From: Gammaproteobacteria bacterium | GTDB lineage: Bacteria > Pseudomonadota > Gammaproteobacteria > Steroidobacterales > Steroidobacteraceae | DNA: 64,000 nt | NCBI GenBank assembly: GCA_005878835.1 | Contig: VBMV01000047.1 | Coordinates: 1 to 64,000 of the forward strand | Reading direction: 5' to 3' | Shown here: positions 58,192 to 64,000 of the stretch, in pieces | Layout: each line of letters begins with the position of its first letter | Position numbering within the stretch: the stretch's first letter is position 1 | The notes under the pieces: generated by a model | The model's database searches: none | Told to the model about the DNA's origin: nothing | Seen by the model: the letters and a program-made list of their open reading frames with translations, nothing else | Made by a program: the position numbers and the translations under genes

Positions 58192-59547
58192 TCAGTAAGA
58201 ACGACGCGCGGCACCCTGGGCCGCGGCGCCGGATGCATCGCTGCCCACGCCGCGCGTGGGGTCCACCAGCAGCCACGCGGCCGCGCTCACCACGGCGAAA
58301 CCGGTCCCGATCAGAAAGGCCTGGGTCCAGGCGTGATGGCCCGACAGATAGGCGACGATCGGCGTGGCGATCAGGCCGCCGGCGTTGCCGCCGGTATTGA
58401 GCAGCCCCGACGCCGCCATGGTGTCGGCACGCCCGACGTGCATGATCGCCGCCCAGTAAGGGCCTTCGTTCAGTTCGACGCAGGCAAAACACAGCGCCAG
58501 GGCCCCCACGGCGAGGTAAGGGCTCGCCGCGTCCACCGCCAGGAATTGCAGCAGGCCGGCGGCAGGCAGTGAGAGCAGGGGCAGGATCCGCAGGCCGCTG
58601 CGCACGCCATAGCGCCGTCCCAGCACGCTCGCGAGCAGGCCGCCAACGCCCGCGCCGATGGCGGCTGCGAGCGGCGGTGTGCTGGCCAGCCAGCCGCTCT
58701 CGAGCACCGTGAAGTGCCGCTCCTGCACCAGGTAGAGGAAACACCAGTTGGCGAGCAGGTAGTACACGTAGTTCATGCACACGTAGGAGCCGGTCAGGGC
58801 CAGCACGTCCCGGTTGCGCATCAACGCCCACACACGTGGCCACGAGATCGTGGAGTCGGCAGGCGCAGGGGGCTCGGGCCCGAGCTCGGCGAGCTCCTCC
58901 GCACTCACCGCCGCATGCTCGGCGGGGCTGTTCCTGCCATACCAGGCCCACCAGGCGATCAGCAGCAGCGCGGGCAGCGTCGTCCAGGCGAGCGCCCGAC
59001 GCCAGTCGAACGCGGTCATGAGCCAGGCGATGAGCGGGGGAGTGAGCGAGGCGCCGAGGCCAAGACCCATGCTCTGCATGCCCTGCACCAGCGGCCATCT
59101 GTCGGGCGTGAACCAGGCCTCGAACACTCCCGATGAGACCGGGAATATCGGCGCCTGTGAAGCGCCGAGCACCAACTGCACGGCGAGCAACCCGCCGAAC
59201 AGCGCGGCTCCCGGCAGCAGCACCGGCGCGAGTGGCGTCACCATGCAGCACACGAAGGCGACGAGCCCGATCACCACCAGGGTCAAACGCGCTCCGAGGC
59301 GCTGGCCGAGCACCCCGCCGGGAAACTGCAGGGCCGTGTAGCCCACCAGGAGCGCGGTCTCCAGCCAGCCGATCTGCATCTGCGTGAAACCCAGGTCCGG
59401 CATCATCCGGTAACTGGCGATGGTCAGGCTTCGCTGCTGCACATAGGCGATGAAGCCGAAGCCGAACAGGAACAGGAATATCCTCCAGCGCACACGGATG
59501 CGCTGCGGGGAGGGGAAAGAGGCTGCTACCGCCGGCTGGTCCCTCAC
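58192..59547 (-). CDS. MFS transporter (ACS/anion-cation symporter-like)
   Basis: 451 aa with twelve predicted helices. It starts near the helix RIFLFLFGFGFIAYVQQRSLTIA, has the GGVLGQRLGARLTLVVIGLV motif between helices 2 and 3, and APIFPVSSGVFEAWFTPDRWPLVQGM, characteristic of the ACS/hexuronate transporter group. The ATG overlaps the Rieske stop codon by four bases (ATGA), so it very likely imports the substrate of the oxygenase. The C-terminus is an Ala/Gly-rich tail. Confidence 0.88.
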   Translation of the reverse strand: MRDQPAVAASFPSPQRIRVRWRIFLFLFGFGFIAYVQQRSLTIASYRMMPDLGFTQMQIGWLETALLVGYTALQFPGGVLGQRLGARLTLVVIGLVAFVCCMVTPLAPVLLPGAALFGGLLAVQLVLGASQAPIFPVSSGVFEAWFTPDRWPLVQGMQSMGLGLGASLTPPLIAWLMTAFDWRRALAWTTLPALLLIAWWAWYGRNSPAEHAAVSAEELAELGPEPPAPADSTISWPRVWALMRNRDVLALTGSYVCMNYVYYLLANWCFLYLVQERHFTVLESGWLASTPPLAAAIGAGVGGLLASVLGRRYGVRSGLRILPLLSLPAAGLLQFLAVDAASPYLAVGALALCFACVELNEGPYWAAIMHVGRADTMAASGLLNTGGNAGGLIATPIVAYLSGHHAWTQAFLIGTGFAVVSAAAWLLVDPTRGVGSDASGAAAQGAARRSY

Positions 59548-60701
59548 GTCGCTTCGACCGCCTCGCCGATCCGCTCCAGGACGTAGCGACGGATGTCGAG
59601 ACTGGAGTCTTCCATCGGGGCGTAGTAGCCACGCTCGTGCACGCGCGCGCTGATGCCCTGCTGCACCGCCTCGCAGATCGCCCAGTCCTGGCGGTTGACG
59701 AGATCCCAGAACCCGGTGGTGTCGCTGGGCTCGAAGTCGGGCTTCTCGATCTCGAACGGCTCGAACAGGAAATGACAGGTGATGTCGGTGTGCACGGCGC
59801 TCCGCGGCTGCAGGATGAAAACCGCGGCATGATCGCAGGCGAGGCTCAGGAACAGATTCGGATACAGCAGCTCGCCCTTGTGGCGCACCCGCTCGTCTTC
59901 GTTCAGGGTCGGGAATGCGCGGCGGCGCGTGGTGCCCGACTTGGTGAACGTATACGCGCCGGGGCGATGCGCAATGCCGCGCAGCCAGTCGAGATTCGCG
60001 CCGCCGCGCTCACGGAACGCCGGCACCAGCTCACACAGCTCCGGGTGCACGCCCCCGCAGTGGTAGCACTCGTTGTAGTTCTCGCAGAGCACCTTCCAGT
60101 TCGCGGCCACCTGGTAGCGGATCGTATGACCGATCCGCAGCTCACCCAAGGGGTAGCGCGCCAGGCGCTCGGGAATTCCGCCGAGCTGCCGCTGCAATGG
60201 CACGGCAGTGGCTGGGGTCAGGTTCAGGAACACGAAACCGCCCCACACCTCGACCTGCGCCGGGTACAGGCTGAACAGTGCCTTGTCGAATTGCGGCTGA
60301 GCGCTCAGATAGGGTGCGGCGATCAGCCGCCCGTCGAGGTCGTAGGTCCACTGGTGATACGGACAGGTGATACGGCCGGCGGTGATGCCACCGGGGAGCC
60401 GGGCGCCGGGGCCCGCGGCGCCCGGCTCCCGGCACAGGCGCGTCCCACGGTGCCGGCATACATTGTAGAAGGCGCGCAGCCGAGCCTCGCGGTTGCGCAG
60501 CAGAATGATGCTTTCGCCGAGGATATCCAGCACGCGGAACGCGCCGGGCTGCAGCAGCTCTTCCTCGCGCCCGACACAGACCCAGTCGCGGCAGAAGATC
60601 CGCTCCTTCTCCACGGCGAATACGCTCTTGGAGCGATACCAGCTCGATGGCAGGGTGGCCTCCAGACCGGCCAGCCGTGGGGGCGGCTCATGGGTGCTCA
60701 C
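59544..60701 (-). CDS. Rieske non-haem iron oxygenase, alpha subunit
   Basis: 385 aa. The Rieske 2Fe-2S site is CRHRGTRLC near residue 82 and CPYHQWTYD near 113. The mononuclear iron site is ENYNECYHCGGVHPEL near 209, with Asp in the later FWDLVNRQD. The N-terminus (LPSSWYRSKSVFAVEKERIFCRDWVCVGRE) resembles the GbcA/stachydrine-demethylase branch that removes methyl groups from betaines rather than true ring hydroxylases. It overlaps the flavoprotein gene by 14 bases. No reductase or ferredoxin gene lies next to it, though the flavoprotein may supply electrons or act on the product. Confidence 0.88.
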   Translation of the reverse strand: MSTHEPPPRLAGLEATLPSSWYRSKSVFAVEKERIFCRDWVCVGREEELLQPGAFRVLDILGESIILLRNREARLRAFYNVCRHRGTRLCREPGAAGPGARLPGGITAGRITCPYHQWTYDLDGRLIAAPYLSAQPQFDKALFSLYPAQVEVWGGFVFLNLTPATAVPLQRQLGGIPERLARYPLGELRIGHTIRYQVAANWKVLCENYNECYHCGGVHPELCELVPAFRERGGANLDWLRGIAHRPGAYTFTKSGTTRRRAFPTLNEDERVRHKGELLYPNLFLSLACDHAAVFILQPRSAVHTDITCHFLFEPFEIEKPDFEPSDTTGFWDLVNRQDWAICEAVQQGISARVHERGYYAPMEDSSLDIRRYVLERIGEAVEAT

Positions 60702-62811
60702 GGAAGTCCAGATCCTCGTTGGCAGCGAACCCCGGCATCACCGTACCGCACTGCCCGCCCAGGGGTGCATCGCGCCGCAACTTCAGGGCCGCGGGGGCGG
60801 CATCCAGTTCCCGAGCATACCGGTGGCCGCTGTACACGGCATGCACAATCGCGCCCGGCGCGAGCGCATCCCCGATGCGGCTGACGGATTGGATTGCCGC
60901 CCATTCCTGCGGGCGGGCGCCGAGCGCGGTGTGCAGGGCATCGTTCGCCAGGCGCGCGCCGACGATCACCAGGGACTTGCAGGCGAGCCGCGTGGCGGCG
61001 CCCGTGAACTGGCTGGCGAGCGCGAGCTCGCCGCCCTCGAATCCGGTCACGCGTGAGAGTGTATGCAGGGCAACCCCGGCCGCGAACAGCGCCCGGTGAA
61101 CCTGCGGCTGCTCGTTGCTCATGATGGCCCAGGCCGAGGCATGCCCCGCGGGCGTCACGTAGCTGACCGCCTGCCCGAGCCTGGCAAGGTGCTCCGCCAG
61201 CGCGCTGCCCATGTAGTAGTTGTCAAAGTCGTAGACGACCACCGGCCCTTCGATCCGTGCGCCGTCCGCGACGTCATCGGGAGTGAAGACATCGGGGCCC
61301 TCGAGGCTCCCCACCGGGATCTCGAGCGCCGAGTACAGCAGGCGCGCCCAGCGCGATCCGGTGGCGATGACCACGTGCGTGTTGCCCAGGCCCAGGATGT
61401 CCTGCGCCGTCAGGCGATTGCCGCGGTAGATGTTGACGTTCGGCAGCCGCTCCAACTGACCCCGGCGCCAGTCGAGGACGCGCCCCCAGCCTGCCAGTCC
61501 GGGCAGGCGGGTCTCGAAGCGCAACCGGCCGCCGATCTCGTCGGCCGCCTCCGCCACCGTCACCTCGTAACCGCGCCGGCCGAGCGACAGCGCACACTCG
61601 AGACCCGCGGGGCCCGCGCCGACCACCAGCACCGAGGCCGCGCTGCCCGCCGGGGCGATGCGCTCGGGGTGCCAGCCGCGGCGCCACTCCTCGCCGATCG
61701 TCGGGTTCTGAGTGCAGCGCACCGGCACCGAGTCGTGCCAGCTCGAGATGCAGATGTTGCAGCCGATGCACTCGCGGATGTCCTGCTCGCGGCCCTCGTC
61801 GATTTTCCTGGGAAGGAACGGATCCGCGATCGAGGGTCGTGCCGCGCCGATCAAGTCGAGCACGCCGCGCTTGATCTGACCGACCATGGCGTCCGGGGAG
61901 GTGAAACGGCCGACGCCGACCACCGGCTTGCGTGTCAACTTCCTGACGAACTCGACGATCGGCTCATGGCTGCCCTCGGGCGCGAAGCGCGACGGGGCGC
62001 AGTCGGTCGGCGAGGAGTCCAGCTTCACGTCCCACAGATCGGGCACCTCGGCGAGCAGCTCGACGACCTCGTGGGCTTCCGAGGGCGCCGCATCGCTCGG
62101 CCGCGAACGCAGCTCCTCGAGACTGATCCGCAGCGCCACGGCGCAGCGGTCGCCGACCGCCGCGCGCGTGACTTCCAGCAGCTCCCGCACGATGCGGACA
62201 CGATTGCGCACGCTGCCGCCGTAGGCATCCGTGCGCTGGTTCCAATCCGACAGCAGGAACTCGTACGGCAGATATCCCATGCCGGCATAGACGTAGACGA
62301 TGTCGAATCCCGCGCAGCGCGCCTTGCGCGCCGCTTCCGCCTGCCAGGCGAGCAGCGCGCGGATGTCGCGCGTGTCCATGGCCCGCGGCCGCTGGGTACC
62401 CATGAAATTGACATGCGTGGCCATCCACGACGTTCCGGACGGGGACAGGGGCGCGATGCGGCTGCTGCGGTTCATCACCGAACCGCCTCCGTGCCACAGT
62501 TCGATGCCCGCCAGCGCACCGTGCCGGTGCACGGCCTCGGTCATCAGGGCGTGGGAGCGGATGTCGTCCTCATCCCAGAGAGTTGCGAACGGCAGGGGTG
62601 CATCGTCGGAGCTGGGGTCGATCGAGACATAGCCGCTGCAGACCACGCCCCATCCGCCTTCGGCCTTGGTCTCGCGAAACTTCGCGCGCATGTGCGGCAT
62701 CGAGTTGGTCATGCCGGCGGCATGCGGAACCGCGTAGAAGCGGTTGCGGGCCGTGACCGGTCCGATCTTCACCGGCTCGAACAGGATGTCGTAGCGCGGG
62801 TTGCGAGCCAT
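60688..62811 (-). CDS. OYE-type NADH:flavin oxidoreductase with 4Fe-4S (trimethylamine-dehydrogenase-like)
   Basis: 707 aa from ATG 62811. The N-terminal TIM barrel binds FMN: LFEPVKIGPVTARNRFYAVPHAAGM, GIELWHGGG, YEFLLSDWNQRTDAYGGSVRNRVRI. The 4Fe-4S motif CIGCNICISSWHDSVPVRCTQNP follows near residue 330, then a dinucleotide domain with VLVVGAGPAGLECALSLGRRGYEVTVAEA. This layout matches TMADH, dimethylamine and histamine dehydrogenases and DgcA-like subunits of dimethylglycine/betaine catabolism. It probably oxidises an N-methyl or related amine. First gene of the operon; the Rieske gene starts before its stop codon. Confidence 0.88.
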   Translation of the reverse strand: MARNPRYDILFEPVKIGPVTARNRFYAVPHAAGMTNSMPHMRAKFRETKAEGGWGVVCSGYVSIDPSSDDAPLPFATLWDEDDIRSHALMTEAVHRHGALAGIELWHGGGSVMNRSSRIAPLSPSGTSWMATHVNFMGTQRPRAMDTRDIRALLAWQAEAARKARCAGFDIVYVYAGMGYLPYEFLLSDWNQRTDAYGGSVRNRVRIVRELLEVTRAAVGDRCAVALRISLEELRSRPSDAAPSEAHEVVELLAEVPDLWDVKLDSSPTDCAPSRFAPEGSHEPIVEFVRKLTRKPVVGVGRFTSPDAMVGQIKRGVLDLIGAARPSIADPFLPRKIDEGREQDIRECIGCNICISSWHDSVPVRCTQNPTIGEEWRRGWHPERIAPAGSAASVLVVGAGPAGLECALSLGRRGYEVTVAEAADEIGGRLRFETRLPGLAGWGRVLDWRRGQLERLPNVNIYRGNRLTAQDILGLGNTHVVIATGSRWARLLYSALEIPVGSLEGPDVFTPDDVADGARIEGPVVVYDFDNYYMGSALAEHLARLGQAVSYVTPAGHASAWAIMSNEQPQVHRALFAAGVALHTLSRVTGFEGGELALASQFTGAATRLACKSLVIVGARLANDALHTALGARPQEWAAIQSVSRIGDALAPGAIVHAVYSGHRYARELDAAPAALKLRRDAPLGGQCGTVMPGFAANEDLDFREHP

Positions 62812-62852
62812 GCGCCGGAGTCTGCCGGTAGTTGAGCGAATGTTCAATAAGC

Positions 62853-62858
62853 TATACT
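62853..62858 (+). promoter_or_regulatory. possible -10 box for the M14 peptidase gene
   Basis: TATACT with an upstream TTGAGC 15 bases before it, about 45 bases ahead of the ATG at 62903. The 91-base gap is the only place for two divergent promoters. Spacing is short, so support is modest. Confidence 0.35.
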
Positions 62859-62902
62859 GCGCCGCGTTCGAACAGGCCGGTGTGGTCTCGCGGGGGACGC
62901 TG

Positions 62903-64000
62903 ATGCTCGACAAGCCGCTGCTGCTCGACAAACCGCTGCTGCTACTGGGCCTGCTGGCGCTCGCCCCGCGCGTGTTGTGTGCGCAGTCGAGCGCCCCGGA
63001 TACGCCCGAGCCCGGCTCGGTCGAGGAGATCGCGCAGGCAACGACCGAGGCCCGCTTCCTCTCGCCCTGGGTCGCCTATCTGCCGGCCTCCGCGAGCGTG
63101 GTGTCACCGCGGACTTTTTTGCACCGCATCCCGGGGGCGGCGGGCGAGCTGGTGAATTCCTCGACCGCCTATGGGTACTGTCGCGCGCTCGCGGGCTCTT
63201 CCGCGCGCGTGCGCCTGTTCACGATCGGGCGTTCGGAAGAAGGCCGTGACATCGTGATGCTCGCGATCGCGGACGAAAAGGGCATCCAGGAGCTGGAGCG
63301 GCTGAGGGCCGCGACTGCCGCGCTGGCGGATCCGCGCACCACCGACGCCGCCGCCGCCGAGCGCATCGTGGCGAGCGCCCGTCCGATCTACTACTTCAAC
63401 GCGGCGCTTCACTCTGATGAGACCGGATCCACGGAGTCGGTGCTGGAGCTGGCCTATCGGCTGGCGGTATCGGAGCAGCCGATGATCCGGCGCATACGCG
63501 AGAATCTGGTGGTGCTGATCAACCCGGTCTCGAATCCCGACGGGCGCGACAAGCAGGTCGAGTGGTTCTACCGCTTTCTCAAGGGCAGGACGGAGCTCGC
63601 GAGCCTGCCGCGACAGGCGCCGCCCTACTGGTCGAAGTACGCCTTCGTCGACATCAACCGCGACGCGCACCAGCAGGTTCACGAGACCACCAAGGCGGTG
63701 TTCCGCATGTTCCGTGAGTGGCATCCGCAGGTGGTCCACGATCTGCACGAGAGCGTGGCGCTGCTGGTGACCTGGAATGGCACCGGGCCGATCAACCAGT
63801 ATGTCGATCCGCTCACTTACGCCGAACGCCTCGAGCTGAGCTTCCATGAAGTTCAGGCACTGACCGCACTCGGGATGCCGGGTGTATGGACCTGGAACTT
63901 CGGCGATGACTTCGCGCATCTGTACCTGGATGCGATCGCGACCAACCACAACTCCGACGGCCGCGGCTACGAGACCTTCGGCAACGGCACCGCGGAAACG
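62903..64000 (+). CDS. M14-family zinc carboxypeptidase, exported (3' end outside window)
   Basis: At least 366 aa, open to the right edge. ATG 62903 follows a GGGGGA site. The leader is MLDKPLLLDKPLLLLGLLALAPRVLC-AQ, containing a tandem duplication. The M14 fold is shown by FTIGRSEEGRDIVMLAIAD, the zinc ligands in NAALHSDETGSTES (H-x-x-E), VLINPVSNPDGRD, VDINRDAHQQVHETT and VVHDLHESVAL. Such large exported M14 proteins hydrolyse peptides or cell-wall-derived fragments in the periplasm. It is transcribed away from the Rieske operon. Confidence 0.85.
   Translation, partial: MLDKPLLLDKPLLLLGLLALAPRVLCAQSSAPDTPEPGSVEEIAQATTEARFLSPWVAYLPASASVVSPRTFLHRIPGAAGELVNSSTAYGYCRALAGSSARVRLFTIGRSEEGRDIVMLAIADEKGIQELERLRAATAALADPRTTDAAAAERIVASARPIYYFNAALHSDETGSTESVLELAYRLAVSEQPMIRRIRENLVVLINPVSNPDGRDKQVEWFYRFLKGRTELASLPRQAPPYWSKYAFVDINRDAHQQVHETTKAVFRMFREWHPQVVHDLHESVALLVTWNGTGPINQYVDPLTYAERLELSFHEVQALTALGMPGVWTWNFGDDFAHLYLDAIATNHNSDGRGYETFGNGTAET
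62906..62941 (+). repeat. 18-bp tandem duplication in the signal peptide of the M14 gene
   Basis: Units 62906-62923 and 62924-62941 differ by one base and encode LDKPLL twice, lengthening the region before the hydrophobic core. Confidence 0.7.

Noticed and set aside
1-64000. CRISPR array
   Set aside because: The only short direct repeats have two or three units and periods (18, 19, 21 bp) unlike repeat-spacer structure; no cas genes.

Overview
The window is GC-rich DNA. Its gene families (Tat-exported molybdo-oxidase, NodT/RND efflux set, Wzi, GT9, DUF2905, the small MAKPNY-type protein) suggest an environmental gammaproteobacterium, perhaps near Xanthomonadales/Steroidobacterales. That placement is an inference; there is no rRNA or complete tRNA to anchor it.

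Left part (1-15107): an integrative-island array at a tRNA-Met(CAU) gene. Two identical 46-bp copies of the tRNA 3' half (235-280 and 15062-15107) bracket about 14.8 kb, and a shorter third copy lies at 14628-14646. The DNA to the right of both full copies has the same ungapped layout of TAAGCGC motifs and a 14-bp palindrome at identical distances. The bracketed cargo is: a MarR-controlled RND tripartite efflux operon with a small DAQ-repeat exported protein and a terminal hydrolase (538-8402, two matching operators); a phosphatase/CotH-like/DUF4956-MgtC-like group (8591-12103); and a SLOG-domain protein with four membrane helices (12479-14254), a candidate nucleotide-signal immunity gene. No integrase is visible.

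15108-22871: a stress module. It holds an RBBP9-type hydrolase, an SPW-repeat membrane protein, a groES-groEL pair with an unusual GroEL tail, and three small heat-shock proteins (the first broken by a one-base frameshift). A textbook sigma-32 promoter stands before the third. Near-identical 52-bp relics of a VOC-type gene flank this module. An MFS transporter follows.

22872-28509: a Tat-exported molybdenum hydroxylase (IorA/IorB type) and an orphan multi-PAS histidine kinase. A truncated IS630-type transposase and a 3 x 19-bp repeat follow at 28670-29409.

29621-34296: five tightly packed genes encoding two related exported repeat-like proteins, a small exported protein, a PapD-like chaperone and a large beta-barrel-like protein ending in an SdrD-B-like domain. 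This looks like an unrecognised chaperone/outer-membrane assembly system for a surface structure. GT9 glycosyltransferase, Wzi, esterase and formamidase genes come next.

40144-46324: a compact operon reading TackOD1 zinc-ribbon regulator, membrane GT2 synthase, a TolC-like protein fused to a TIM-barrel hydrolase-like domain, and an HlyD-like protein. It is best read as a synthase-dependent exopolysaccharide production/export system with an unusual fused exporter.

46539-64000: ordinary small genes (DUF4279, RRM protein, Cys-rich proteins), a MatB-like acyl-CoA ligase, a dienelactone hydrolase, a GAF protein, and a giant CheB-CheR-PAS-HK-REC hybrid. The last operon (TMADH-like flavoprotein, Rieske oxygenase, MFS, phosphodiesterase) may serve N-methylated amine or betaine breakdown. 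An M14 peptidase runs off the right edge.
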